A program made the position numbers and the translations under genes. DNA of 64,000 bases from DAOVXM01 sp963746255. Its GTDB lineage: Bacteria; Chloroflexota; Anaerolineae; Anaerolineales; UBA4823. This document shows, piece after piece, positions 19,682-28,034 of the stretch; position 1 is the first letter of the stretch, and each line of letters opens with the position of its first letter. The notes under the pieces are model-generated. The model was not told where the DNA came from and made no database searches. It was given only the letters and a program-made list of their open reading frames with translations. The stretch lies in assembly GCA_963746255.1 (NCBI GenBank), contig CAVVAJ010000001.1, forward strand, positions 930,001 to 994,000, in the 5' to 3' direction.

Positions 19682-20462
19682 GGCTGTTTTCCTCTCTTGC
19701 CGGTAAGTAGTAAACCAGCGGTGATGTACCTAAGTCTTCACGCAGCCGGTAGGATGGATTCTCACGGAGCACTTGCGAGACAAGCGACTCAGGGTCGTTA
19801 AGATTGCCAAAAACTCGTGCGCCAACAGGGCAGGCAACTACGCAGGCCGGGGTCGCGTCGTCATCGACACCAGGTGTCAATCCCATGGCCAAACCGCGAT
19901 CGATACGCTGGTAGCAAAAGGAGCATTTCTCTGGTACGCCGCGCGGCCGGCGGGGCACTTCTGGCTGCCCCCAGGTGGGCACGGCAGGATTGGGGCCACT
20001 AAATTCCTTCCAATTGAAAGCGCGCGCGCCATAAGGGCAGGCGACCTCGCAGTAGCGGCAGCCAATACAGCGGTCGTAATCCATCATTACGATGCCATCT
20101 GCCCGGTAATAGCTGGCACCCACCATGCAAACCTCGACACACGGGGCATGCTCGCACTGCATACACGGTCGCGAGACGAATACCGACTTACCATCGACCT
20201 CACCTGCTGGAACGACACGGTTCCATGAAATGTCAGGGGACACATCATTGTGAGCGCGGCAAGCGAGCGTGCATTGACCACACCCTGTGCAAATCGCTTG
20301 ATCAATCACCATTGCCCATTTGTAGGGGCTCTCCCCAACTGCAGTAGAGGCTGACTGTGAAGCGGAGCCCTGAGTTGCGAAACGGAGACCGGCGACAGCT
20401 ACACTACCCGCGGCGGCGATTTTTAGGAAATTTCGGCGTTCGGTGCTTTTATCTGCTGTCAT
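19656..20462 (-). CDS. Tat-exported four-[4Fe-4S] ferredoxin subunit (HybA/DsrO-like)
   Basis: A twin-arginine signal, RRNFLKIAAAG, starts the 268-aa protein. Four cysteine groups follow: CTGCGQCTLAC, CMQCEHAPCVEVC, CIGCRYCEVACPYG and a split CSFC...CVVACPVG, the DmsB/HybA arrangement of four cubanes. The partner for such subunits is the NrfD-type membrane protein encoded next. It should lie on the outer face of the membrane, passing electrons between the NrfD quinone site and the octahaem cytochrome encoded upstream. Confidence 0.93.
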   Translation of the reverse strand: MTADKSTERRNFLKIAAAGSVAVAGLRFATQGSASQSASTAVGESPYKWAMVIDQAICTGCGQCTLACRAHNDVSPDISWNRVVPAGEVDGKSVFVSRPCMQCEHAPCVEVCMVGASYYRADGIVMMDYDRCIGCRYCEVACPYGARAFNWKEFSGPNPAVPTWGQPEVPRRPRGVPEKCSFCYQRIDRGLAMGLTPGVDDDATPACVVACPVGARVFGNLNDPESLVSQVLRENPSYRLREDLGTSPLVYYLPAREENSHGHDIHNL

Positions 20463-20467
20463 GACGC

Positions 20468-21406
20468 TTACTCCTCATCCCGCTTATTGCGGAGACCATG
20501 CTGGGCTTTGTCAATCCAGGGAGCGACCACAATTCCCAACGCGATGCCGATCAATCCGGCTAAAGTGGAAAAGCCTAATGGGGATACAGGGTCAGGCTCT
20601 GCAAACACTGCGGCGTGCTCAACTGCTGCCATGGCATCCGGCTCGCGCGGTGTTGGGTCCTCTTGGTGGATTTCTATTGGGTCATGCATCTCGTACACAT
20701 GGCAGCTGTTACACGAATCCAGGCTCACAAAGAAGCTGTGATCCTTGGCTGAGCGCCCTTCTTCGACAGTTGAATCCAGTTCTACAAGGTGGCAGTTCGC
20801 ACAGGTCAAACCCTGCTCGCTGTGCGCGCTGTGGGTGAAGTTTGATGATCGATCACGGTGACAGGAGGCACACAAAAGCGCTGGCGATTCCGCTTTTAAG
20901 CTCGTCATGTGAGGGTCGTGGCAGCCGTAGCAATCCAACCCTTCATTGCTATGGGCACTCACCTGCCATTCAAAATAGGTATCAGGGTGGCATTTGCCGC
21001 ACATAGCAGCAGAGCTGTCGGTTGACATCGGTTCCTTCGGGTGATTTGCAGTGATCGGGCTGTGGCAGGCTTTGCAGCTGATCCCATCCTCCTCCCATTC
21101 CCCAGTAGAGGCATTCAAGCCCGTTACATGACAAACCAGACAATCCACCGGTTCCCCTTGTGCTTCCCATGCCTGGCGAAATGCCGGGTCAGAAGTCGCA
21201 TTGCCATGAGCGCTCTGTTCCCAGGCATCATAAAAAGGCCGATGGCAGCTCTGGCAATCTAAGTCATTTGCAGAAACTTCCACCGGGGCCGAATTTGGCG
21301 CTGTATCCTGGCCTGGGGCTGAGGCCTGGACTATGATGAACGTTACCATCATTAAGGGGATCGCGAATAGCAATCCATAAAACAGGCGGTGTAAAATTGT
21401 TCGCAT
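20468..21406 (-). CDS. Octahaem membrane-anchored c-type cytochrome
   Basis: The 312-aa protein has an N-terminal signal/anchor (about 8-28), eight CxxCH motifs (CQSCH, CLVCH, CKACH, CGKCH, CYGCH, CASCH, CANCH, CNSCH) and a second hydrophobic helix near the C-terminus (about 272-292) followed by a charged tail. The TGEWEEDGISCKACHSP segment is typical of cytochrome c554/NrfB-like carriers. It ends 5 bp before the ferredoxin gene, so it is the likely haem partner of the FeS-NrfD module. Electron donor or acceptor is unknown. Confidence 0.92.
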   Translation of the reverse strand: MRTILHRLFYGLLFAIPLMMVTFIIVQASAPGQDTAPNSAPVEVSANDLDCQSCHRPFYDAWEQSAHGNATSDPAFRQAWEAQGEPVDCLVCHVTGLNASTGEWEEDGISCKACHSPITANHPKEPMSTDSSAAMCGKCHPDTYFEWQVSAHSNEGLDCYGCHDPHMTSLKAESPALLCASCHRDRSSNFTHSAHSEQGLTCANCHLVELDSTVEEGRSAKDHSFFVSLDSCNSCHVYEMHDPIEIHQEDPTPREPDAMAAVEHAAVFAEPDPVSPLGFSTLAGLIGIALGIVVAPWIDKAQHGLRNKRDEE

Positions 21407-21431
21407 TATTGCACCTCATCTCATCAGTAAA

Positions 21432-21758
21432 TTAAGTTAAAACCGGAACCGGCGCTTGGCGGAAGACATCGCAACCGATACAGCCGGAACGCAGCGTGCC
21501 ATCATCGCGGCGGAAATGCTGCCAGCAAGGGATTTCCTGGTTTGCGTGAGCAGTGCATTTCGCGCGGTCTTTTTCAGCACAGCCCTTGATTTTCCAGCAA
21601 CCGGTGTTCTTCGCTCGCACGGCGACCACCGCACCATCGTCCCGCCAGCGTTCATCAAGACGACGGACAACCCAGATTAGGACCAAAGTGATAACCACTG
21701 GGATCCCAATCCGGATAAGCAAGCCTAGCAACATGTTTGAAAAATAAATCCATTCCAT
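21432..21758 (-). CDS. Small membrane-anchored Cys-rich protein (two-CW-like)
   Basis: An N-terminal helix (about 8-30) is followed by a soluble domain with CWKIKGC, then C-T-A, IPCWQHF and SGCIGCDVF. The repeated Cys-Trp and the final CxxC match the pattern of the 'two-CW' domain seen in sensory and redox proteins, which probably binds metal or an iron-sulfur centre. The stop-proximal GGTGA of the upstream 40-aa gene serves as its ribosome site. Its place at the head of a haem-FeS-NrfD operon suggests a redox or assembly role, which is inference. Confidence 0.7.
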   Translation of the reverse strand: MEWIYFSNMLLGLLIRIGIPVVITLVLIWVVRRLDERWRDDGAVVAVRAKNTGCWKIKGCAEKDRAKCTAHANQEIPCWQHFRRDDGTLRSGCIGCDVFRQAPVPVLT

Positions 21759-21762
21759 ATTT

Positions 21763-21885
21763 TCACCCTAGGTGAACGTGGGGACGCTGCTGCCGGCTCA
21801 CTACGGTTCCCAATACAATCAGGACTGCGAACGGCAGGAAAAACCGGAACAGTGCCCAGATTAGCATAATCAATACGCCTTCCAT
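21763..21885 (-). CDS. 40-residue single-pass membrane peptide
   Basis: An ATG preceded by AAGGAGGTCTGAG (a strong ribosome site) opens a 40-codon frame: MEGVLIMLIWALFRFFLP, then a hydrophobic helix ending in VVSRQQRPHVHLG. It stops 4 bp before the Cys-rich gene, to which it is coupled. The strong SD, tight spacing and membrane-helix composition make it a real gene. It may be a small accessory subunit of the NrfD complex, as small helices are in other respiratory complexes; that role is inference. Confidence 0.7.
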   Translation of the reverse strand: MEGVLIMLIWALFRFFLPFAVLIVLGTVVSRQQRPHVHLG

Positions 21886-22113
21886 CTCAGACCTCCTTAT
21901 GAGAGCTTTATGAGAGCTTATAATTTTGTTCTAATCTTTGATCTCAGTATAGGGATTTGAGTTGTCCAAGTAAATCCGGTAACCACCCAATTTATTCGTC
22001 CAGCATTCCCCCATCAAAAATGGATTTCCTACTTGAGAAACCCCAATGTAATCTACCTGCAGATTGAGGTATAAATGCCGCATCCCCTACCGTGACCATC
22101 CCATATCCCTTGG

Positions 22114-22128
22114 GGATAGGAGTAAGAT
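22114..22128. promoter_or_regulatory. Palindrome TATCCC-N3-GGGATA, candidate operator
   Basis: A perfect 6-bp inverted repeat with a 3-base spacer, in the control region shared by the two-component genes and the NrfD operon. It could bind the adjacent LuxR-type response regulator as a dimer. Confidence 0.35.
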
Positions 22129-22149
22129 CGGGAACCCACATTTGAGTAT

Positions 22150-22176
22150 AATTACCCATGCTGTCTGTGGGTAATT
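22150..22176. promoter_or_regulatory. 9-bp inverted repeat with NarL-like heptamer, candidate operator
   Basis: AATTACCCA and TGGGTAATT form a perfect inverted repeat with a 9-base spacer. One arm contains TACCCAT, which fits the NarL consensus TACYYMT, and a NarL-type regulator is encoded about 100 bp away. The spacing is 7-7-7, not the classical 7-2-7. Confidence 0.45.
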
Positions 22177-22281
22177 TAGTCTCCTATCTAGTTCTATCAA
22201 CAGCAGTTGCATGAAGGTATAAAAAAACAAGAGCTGCTGTGTGCAGCCCTTGCTGGAGGGTATCCGGGATTTGGTATGTTG

Positions 22282-22935
22282 TTACGGCTCGATAATCCCT
22301 TTTCGGATGGCATATTTAACCAAATCGGTCCGCGAATGCAGATTCAACTTAGCCATAATATTTTCACGGTGGCGGGCGACCGTTTTCGGACTGATCGTGA
22401 GCTGTTCGCCGATCTCTGAATTGCTCAACCCATCTGCCAGGAGCGTCAGCACCTCTCGTTCGCGATCAGTCAGCAGGTTAAGCGAACTCTCCTTCCGGCT
22501 GGTCTGGCCTTCACCCAGGTAATCTTGCACCAGCAGCTTCGCCAAAGAGGGATACAGATAAACCTCTCCACTGGCGGTCACCCGGATCGCAGTTAACAGT
22601 TCATCTGGTGCAGCACGCTTGGGGACATACCCACTGGCACCTGCCTCGAGCATCTTGAAGAAGTACTCTTCATCCTCATGGATGGTTAGCGCCACAACGG
22701 CCACCTCGGGAGCGAGTCGCTTTACTTCTTTGGTAGCCTCGATCCCGGACATATCCGGCAGGCCGATATCCATCAACACAACATCCGGTTTCAAGCGGGT
22801 TATTTCAATCAAGCCCTGGCTGGCATTATCGGCTTCCCCAACAATCTCGAGGTCTGGTTCTCCGTCCAGCATCATACGCAACCCTTGGCGCACTACCTGA
22901 TGGTCATCAATCAGTAATAAGCGAATCTTCGACAT
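22282..22935 (-). CDS. NarL/LuxR-family response regulator
   Basis: The ATG at 22935 is chosen because AGGAGAGTGAGC precedes it and the receiver domain begins at once (KIRLLLIDDHQVV). The phospho-acceptor Asp is in VVLMDIGLPD, the conserved Lys in YVPKRAAPDEL, and the C-terminal LuxR helix-turn-helix is LTDREREVLTLLADGLSNSE. It overlaps the histidine-kinase gene by 29 bp. It probably controls the NrfD/octahaem operon that starts about 400 bp downstream on the same strand. Confidence 0.92.
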   Translation of the reverse strand: MSKIRLLLIDDHQVVRQGLRMMLDGEPDLEIVGEADNASQGLIEITRLKPDVVLMDIGLPDMSGIEATKEVKRLAPEVAVVALTIHEDEEYFFKMLEAGASGYVPKRAAPDELLTAIRVTASGEVYLYPSLAKLLVQDYLGEGQTSRKESSLNLLTDREREVLTLLADGLSNSEIGEQLTISPKTVARHRENIMAKLNLHSRTDLVKYAIRKGIIEP

Positions 22936-24403
22936 GCTCACTCTCCTGATGGGCGCATTGGCAGGGCAATTCCACTTCCACCAAAGTCCCCTTTCCAATC
23001 ACTGAAGTAACCCGCACTACGCCACCTAATAAAACGGCCCGTTCCCGCATACCTTCCAAACCCCAGGGGGGTCGACCGGAATGATTGATTTTCAACGTGT
23101 CAAACCCAACACCGTCATCGCGCACCTGCAGTTTCACGTCCTCGGGACAGTACTGCAGCTCGATTGTAACGTTAGAAGCATCGGCATGTTTGACCGTATT
23201 CGTCAAAGCTTCTTGAGCGATCCTAAAAAGGGCTGTCTTCAACTCCGCAGACAACTCGCAAGCCGGACCACTGACGTGAAATACAACTTTTACATCGCTC
23301 CAGCCCTGTACTTCATGGGCATACCAGCGCAGTGTTGCCGCTAAACCGAGATCGTCTAAATGGGTTGGGCGCAAATCAGCGATAACCCGGCGCAGTTCAT
23401 TCAAAGAATGAGAGGTCAGGCCTTCTAGGTGGCGCAGCTGGGTCGCTGCCTTACCCTCATCCTGAAGAATCATGGAGCTCACCCCGCGCAGACCTAAGCC
23501 AATTGCGGTAAGCGCTTGCCCGGTCTCGTCGTGGAGCTCGCGGGCTAACCTCTGGCGTTCCGCTTCCTGAGCTGCTACCACCCGATGCAGCAGCTCCCCC
23601 CGTAAGGCTTCCCTCCGCTGTGCTTCCTCCAAACGGGCAGTCTGCAGCTCGCGCATCTGGGAGCGGCGCTCGACCTCAAATGACCGCATGAAGCGCATAA
23701 CGAAAACCGCCGCAAGTCCAGCAGCCGCCGCCCGCAAAAACTGCACCGGAAAGCCGAAAAATTCTAGGAACAACGCTTGGTTGAGGACATTTGAAGGTGG
23801 TAATGGGCTAATCCGGGTAAAGGTTTGCCCAATGATCCCGTACCAGAAAAACGCGATCGCAGCCCACAATGCATCCTGCCCAAAACGCTCCATACCAGCT
23901 AAGCGGAAGCGCCTTTGCTGTGCTAGAAGTCCAACACAAGCAATTATCGCTGAGGGGACTGCAAGTACGTAGCGCGTCCATACATCGGCGACATCGAACA
24001 TCTCAGAGTAGGGGTAAACCCCACGCAAGTACAGCAACCCTAAACCCCACACCGCTGACAGTCCCAGTGGTACCAGCAGGCTCAAACGAACTTGCTCATC
24101 ATCGCGCGCCAATAGAGCAGCACCAAAAGCAGCCAGGGAGAGGAATGAGAACGCCAGAAAAACCAGGCGCAGAGCCTCCCAGGTTTCATGCATCTGTACT
24201 CCAAGATGCAGCAAGTTAGCGATATCAAACATCTCGAGCCATTCATGGACGGCATGGATGAAGCCGAAACCCGCCAACGGAGCTAAAGCACGCCGCAAAC
24301 GCATATCGCTCGCCCGACCTGACTCAAGCAAGATCGCCAAACCCATGCTGAAAAACGCTAGGCCGTAGAAGAAGTAGATTATCGCGAAAGTTGTGGGAGT
24401 CAT
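22907..24403 (-). CDS. Membrane sensor histidine kinase (HisKA_3, NarX/DegS type)
   Basis: About seven to eight N-terminal helices (roughly residues 5-245) precede a short coiled region and a HisKA_3 H-box, RLARELHDETGQALTAI. The ATPase part has the N-box ALTNTVKHADASN and the G-box VRDDGVGFD, with a final GKGTLVEVELP. ATG 24403 is favoured over GTG 24409 by the GAGGTG before it. The sensor part is an uncharacterised multi-spanning domain rather than a nitrate-type periplasmic one, so the signal may be in the membrane (quinone state, for example); this is inference. Confidence 0.88.
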   Translation of the reverse strand: MTPTTFAIIYFFYGLAFFSMGLAILLESGRASDMRLRRALAPLAGFGFIHAVHEWLEMFDIANLLHLGVQMHETWEALRLVFLAFSFLSLAAFGAALLARDDEQVRLSLLVPLGLSAVWGLGLLYLRGVYPYSEMFDVADVWTRYVLAVPSAIIACVGLLAQQRRFRLAGMERFGQDALWAAIAFFWYGIIGQTFTRISPLPPSNVLNQALFLEFFGFPVQFLRAAAAGLAAVFVMRFMRSFEVERRSQMRELQTARLEEAQRREALRGELLHRVVAAQEAERQRLARELHDETGQALTAIGLGLRGVSSMILQDEGKAATQLRHLEGLTSHSLNELRRVIADLRPTHLDDLGLAATLRWYAHEVQGWSDVKVVFHVSGPACELSAELKTALFRIAQEALTNTVKHADASNVTIELQYCPEDVKLQVRDDGVGFDTLKINHSGRPPWGLEGMRERAVLLGGVVRVTSVIGKGTLVEVELPCQCAHQESEHVEDSLITD

Positions 24404-24491
24404 CCCCACCTCACTCGTTATGTTGCTCGATTACCACCTTCCTAATATCAGATCACTTCAATCAGTAGTGTAATCAGGAGCTATCGCAGCA

Positions 24492-25415
24492 CTATGCCTT
24501 GACCAGCGACTGCGGAATGTCAATTTTGGATTGGCGGACGAAATTCCAGAATTCTGTCTGAGCACGTGTGGCAGGCAGTTTCAAATTGCGGCCCAAGTAG
24601 ATGTGACGGGTCAAATCTATTCCGTCCACTTGGACCTCCACTACGCGTCCCACCTCTAAATCACGTTGAGCTGCCAGTCTGGATATGAATGCTACGCCAA
24701 TCTCTTCCCCAACCGCCATCACAATCGCCTCGGCATTACCCAGGACCATGGCTACATTCAGCATATCCGGGGTGATATCGCAGGACTGCAAGCCGTCAAA
24801 TAGAACTTCACGCGTCCCAGCGCCTTCCTCGCGTAGGATCAGCGGTTCGTCGAGGATATCATCGGGGTAGACATGCCGGTAGTTAGCCCAAGGATGGTTT
24901 GCCGCCGCGATCAAGATGACATCGTCAGTGAAGAAATCCTGGTAATCCAGGTCGCGGTGTTCAATCTTCTTGCTTGATACACCCAGCGATAATTCCCCCG
25001 CCAATAAACGGTCGAGAACCGAATTCAAGCTGGAGATCAGGACATTTATCCTGACCTGTGGGTATTGGCGGCGAAAACGCGCAATCAACCCGGGCAGCAA
25101 ATATTTTCCCGATGCGGTCGAGCAGCCGATGTTCATCTCACCGACCAGCTCTCCCTGCAGGGAAGCCATCGTTTCCTCTAAACGGCGCGCCGACGAGAGT
25201 AGCTCCCGGGCAATTGGCTGGAGAGCTTGTCCCGTCTCTGTCAAACGCACTGCCCGACCTTGACGGGTGAACAGTTTCGTGCCAAACCTCTTTTCCAGGC
25301 TAACGATCTTCTGGCTAATGGCTGGCTGCGAAAGATGCAGCTGGCGACCGGTCTCGCTGAAATTGCCGCACTCAGCCGCAGCGAGAAAGACAGTTAAATC
25401 ATTCAAATTGATCAT
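24492..25415 (-). CDS. LysR-family transcriptional regulator
   Basis: The N-terminal winged helix-turn-helix is typical (LTVFLAAAECGNFSETGRQL, HLSQPAISQKI) and the remaining ~210 residues form the periplasmic-binding-like effector domain (EMNIGCSTASGKYLLPGL). The 307-aa length is standard. The effector is unknown; the VALI-type signature is closest to CysB/CbbR-like regulators, a weak assignment. It is transcribed away from the sulfur island, so it may control either the two-component genes or genes across the intergenic region. Confidence 0.88.
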   Translation of the reverse strand: MINLNDLTVFLAAAECGNFSETGRQLHLSQPAISQKIVSLEKRFGTKLFTRQGRAVRLTETGQALQPIARELLSSARRLEETMASLQGELVGEMNIGCSTASGKYLLPGLIARFRRQYPQVRINVLISSLNSVLDRLLAGELSLGVSSKKIEHRDLDYQDFFTDDVILIAAANHPWANYRHVYPDDILDEPLILREEGAGTREVLFDGLQSCDITPDMLNVAMVLGNAEAIVMAVGEEIGVAFISRLAAQRDLEVGRVVEVQVDGIDLTRHIYLGRNLKLPATRAQTEFWNFVRQSKIDIPQSLVKA

Positions 25416-25855
25416 ACCAAGACCTCATCTGTTGTACTGTTCCAGCTGCTAATGCTGTTTATAGAACTCGTACTATTCACACAGGACCTGTTTTGGTGTT
25501 CCGACATATTGACTATCAATAATTATTAGTTATATCTTTCACTAACTATTATAAGCACAGATTCTTAGAAGGCAACGGAAAGGTGTCACCATTATCACGG
25601 TCACAAGTCATATCCCTCAATCATGCGCATAATATCCTGCGAAGCTACTCTCCGAAACAAAAAGGAGCGGCATATTTGTCCTGGTAATAGGTGGCTGGGG
25701 TATCTATAAGAAATTCCTTTGATATGTCCATAATTGATGCTAACACCCCAGCATGACATCAATTACTGCAAACAATAAAATTATCAAATGAAAATTTGAG
25801 CGCACGATACACATGTGGTAAATGCCCAATCGACGCTTTTGTATAAGGAATACTT
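25416..25855. other. Intergenic region, 440 bp, with an 8-bp inverted repeat
   Basis: It lies between the divergent LysR gene and the cytochrome remnant. AATTGATG (25732-25739) and CATCAATT (25757-25764) form a perfect inverted repeat around a TGCT...AGCA inner pair. It could be a regulator site or a hairpin. No gene is seen. Confidence 0.45.
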
Positions 25856-26240
25856 ATGGCAGACTGCCAATCGTGCCACTTATCCAATGGCCGCCTGGAC
25901 TCCGAGGCGTTATGCTATTTGCCCGAGATGGTTCGCAGCTGCAAACCTTACACCGGTTGAATCTACAAGAACCGCCGAGCCGACAGACAATGAAGTACTA
26001 GCCCCGGACACACCCGCACCGACACTGCTTCCACCGACCGAGGCGCCCCCCACCCAGACTCCTGAGTCCACGGAGGCGCCCGCTCAAGAATCCGGTCCAA
26101 CCGTAATCACCTGGATCTTGATCATCGGTGTCATTGTTATTATCACCGTAGTCGCGTATCTAGTAGTTTCCCACCGCAGCCAGGGTAAATCCAGCATAGC
26201 ACACCCCTCCCCAGTATGTTTTGCCGTTCCCGGATGGTGA
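25856..26240 (+). pseudogene. Remnant of an octahaem-cytochrome C-terminus with Pro/Thr stalk and membrane anchor
   Basis: An ATG with AAGGA before it opens a short frame MADCQSCHLSNGRLDSEAL, ending in TGA at 25961. It resembles the last haem segment of the tetrathionate-reductase-like cytochrome at 36650 (CNDCHGDDGRLDWEAL). After a frame change the next frame gives a Thr/Pro stalk (TPAPTLLPPTEAPP), a membrane helix (VITWILIIGVIVIITVV) and a basic tail, ending at 26240. I read this as the frameshifted tail of a lost membrane-anchored OTR-like cytochrome. It directly precedes ArsR module 1. Confidence 0.6.
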
Positions 26241-26326
26241 ACGAGAGCGGTTTTCGGTAAACAAGAACACAAAATTTTCCTAAGCGCAGCAGGCGGGCAT
26301 TTTCATGACATGTTATATGATTGTTT

Positions 26327-26340
26327 GTGATGTTTGTCAC
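26327..26340. promoter_or_regulatory. GTGA-N6-TCAC palindrome, candidate ArsR operator (module 1)
   Basis: The palindrome lies 80 bp upstream of the arsR-1 ATG. The same GTGA-N6-TCAC structure occurs at 36135-36148 before the paralogous arsR-2, so it is proposed as the shared site of these repressors. A second short repeat, TAGGT-N4-ACCTA, lies at 26380-26393. Confidence 0.5.
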
Positions 26341-26419
26341 TATTGTAAAATATATCACTCTGTTATTATTCCACTATTCTAGGTATTCACCTATCTGCAT
26401 AAGTGGAAGAAGGAAGATT

Positions 26420-26764
26420 ATGGTCACACCCGAACTTACCCAAGAAATCACTAAGCTGCACGCCGATATCTGTTCGGCACTGGCCGACCCGCGCCGCATA
26501 TTGATGCTCTATGCCCTCGCGGAGAAGCCGCTTAACGTCAGTGAAGTTGCGGATGAAGTCGGTATCAGTCAACCGGCCGCATCACGCCACCTGATTATCC
26601 TGCGTGACCGTGGCATGGTTACGGCCCAGCGCGAGGGGCAATCCGTCATATACAGTCTGGTAGATAACCGGACGATTAAAGCGCTCGACTTACTGCGCAG
26701 CATCTTGGCTGACAACCTCAAAAGCCGCGGTGAGCTGGCCAGCTCGGTCATGCAACCCCGGTAG
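26420..26764 (+). CDS. ArsR-family transcriptional repressor (module 1)
   Basis: The ATG at 26420 has AGGAAG before it and matches the start of the related protein at 36205. The 114-aa protein has the winged helix-turn-helix VSEVADEVGISQPAASRHL. The alpha-3 metal motif ELCVCDL is absent; a single Cys (HADICSALADPRR) is shared with the second ArsR. Repressors of this kind near SQR and DsrE genes (SqrR, BigR) sense persulfide through two Cys, so the sensing mode here is unclear. It is the first gene of the SQR-DUF1641-TusE-DsrE operon, 27 bp upstream of the flavoprotein. Confidence 0.9.
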   Translation: MVTPELTQEITKLHADICSALADPRRILMLYALAEKPLNVSEVADEVGISQPAASRHLIILRDRGMVTAQREGQSVIYSLVDNRTIKALDLLRSILADNLKSRGELASSVMQPR

Positions 26765-26791
26765 AAATAATTCAAAACGGAGTATATATTC

Positions 26792-28024
26792 ATGAAAACA
26801 CTGCTAATCCTGGGAGCCGGAACCGGCGGGACGATGGTCGCTAACAAGATGGCCCACCACCTAGATCCTAACGAGTGGCGGATCATTATTGTCGACCGGG
26901 ATGAGAACCACTACTACCAACCCGGTTTCCTCTTTATCCCCTTCGGGATCTACTCTACGAGTGATGTCGTGAAACCAAAACGCAACTTCCTGCCCCCAAC
27001 CGTTGATGTGATCTTCTCCGATATCGAACTGATCGAACCCGATAAGAACCAGGTGCGCCTGGCCCGGGATAATAAGGTCATCCAATACGACTACCTGGTT
27101 ATCTCGACCGGCAGCCACATCCACCCTGAAGAGACTGAAGGCATGGTGGACGGTGGTTGGCGCAAGAATGTCTTCGATTTCTACTCCATCGACGGGGCCA
27201 ACGCACTAAGCAACTACCTCAAATTCTGGAAGGGCGGTCGGATGGTAGTCAACGTGGTCGAGATGCCGATCAAATGCCCGGTAGCCCCACTGGAGTTCCT
27301 GTTCTTAGCCGATTGGTTCTTTACCGAGCGCGGTATCCGCGATAAGGTCGAGATCGTTTTTGCGACACCCCTGCCAGGTGCTTTCACCAAACCACGCGCC
27401 TCCTCCGTACTCGGCGACATGCTCGAGACAAAGGGTATCCACCTAGAAGCGGACTTCAACATTGGCGAAGTGGATGCCGGCAAAAACGCCATCCGCTCCT
27501 TTGACGAGCGCGAGATCAGCTACGACCTGCTGGTTACCGTACCCACAAATATGGGAGCGGATGTGATTGAGCATTCTGGGATGGGTGACGAGCTGAACTT
27601 CATCCCAATCAACAAGTTCACGCTGCAGTCAGAGAAGTGGGAAAATGTATGGGTGATCGGTGATGCTGGCAACGCCCCGACCTCAAAAGCTGGTTCAGTA
27701 GCCCACTTCATGCTGGATGTACTGGTTGAGAATATGCAGCGGCATATGGAGGGGCTTGAACCTAAGCCGATCTTTGATGGTCATGCCAACTGCTTCATCG
27801 AATTGGGGTTTGAGAAAGGAATCCTGATCGATTTCAACTACGACGTCGAACCGCTGCCTGGGAAGTTCCCGCTACCCGGATTTGGTCCATTCTCGCTCTT
27901 AAAAGAATCACCGGTCAATCACTGGGGCAAAATGATGTTCCGTTGGATGTACTGGAATTTACTTCTCAAAGGCGAGGAGATGCCGTTCGAGTCCCAGATG
28001 ACGATGGCCGGTAAGTGGCAGTAG
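26792..28024 (+). CDS. Sulfide:quinone oxidoreductase-like FAD flavoprotein
   Basis: The 410-aa protein has the N-terminal FAD motif LLILGAGTGGTMVAN, the LVISTGSHIHPE middle motif and a C-terminal GDAGNAPTSKAGSVAHF segment. Cysteines occur in IKCPVAPLEF and ANCFIELGF; classical SQR uses Cys for sulfide oxidation, and IKCPVAP aligns with one of them. The family oxidises sulfide or other sulfur compounds and reduces quinone at the membrane. The operon continues with DUF1641, TusE/DsrC-like and DsrE2-like genes, so sulfane-sulfur transfer is the likely job. A C-terminal amphipathic stretch fits membrane attachment. Confidence 0.88.
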   Translation: MKTLLILGAGTGGTMVANKMAHHLDPNEWRIIIVDRDENHYYQPGFLFIPFGIYSTSDVVKPKRNFLPPTVDVIFSDIELIEPDKNQVRLARDNKVIQYDYLVISTGSHIHPEETEGMVDGGWRKNVFDFYSIDGANALSNYLKFWKGGRMVVNVVEMPIKCPVAPLEFLFLADWFFTERGIRDKVEIVFATPLPGAFTKPRASSVLGDMLETKGIHLEADFNIGEVDAGKNAIRSFDEREISYDLLVTVPTNMGADVIEHSGMGDELNFIPINKFTLQSEKWENVWVIGDAGNAPTSKAGSVAHFMLDVLVENMQRHMEGLEPKPIFDGHANCFIELGFEKGILIDFNYDVEPLPGKFPLPGFGPFSLLKESPVNHWGKMMFRWMYWNLLLKGEEMPFESQMTMAGKWQ

Positions 28025-28034
28025 GAGACTGACC

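Larger units (their letters stand above)
21886..22281. other. Regulatory gap, 396 bp, ahead of the NrfD operon
   Basis: It separates the response-regulator stop from the first operon gene; both are on the minus strand. It contains two inverted repeats (22114-22128 and 22150-22176) described separately, and an AT-rich stretch at 21900-21960 where a leftward promoter is expected. No gene is seen. Confidence 0.5.
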
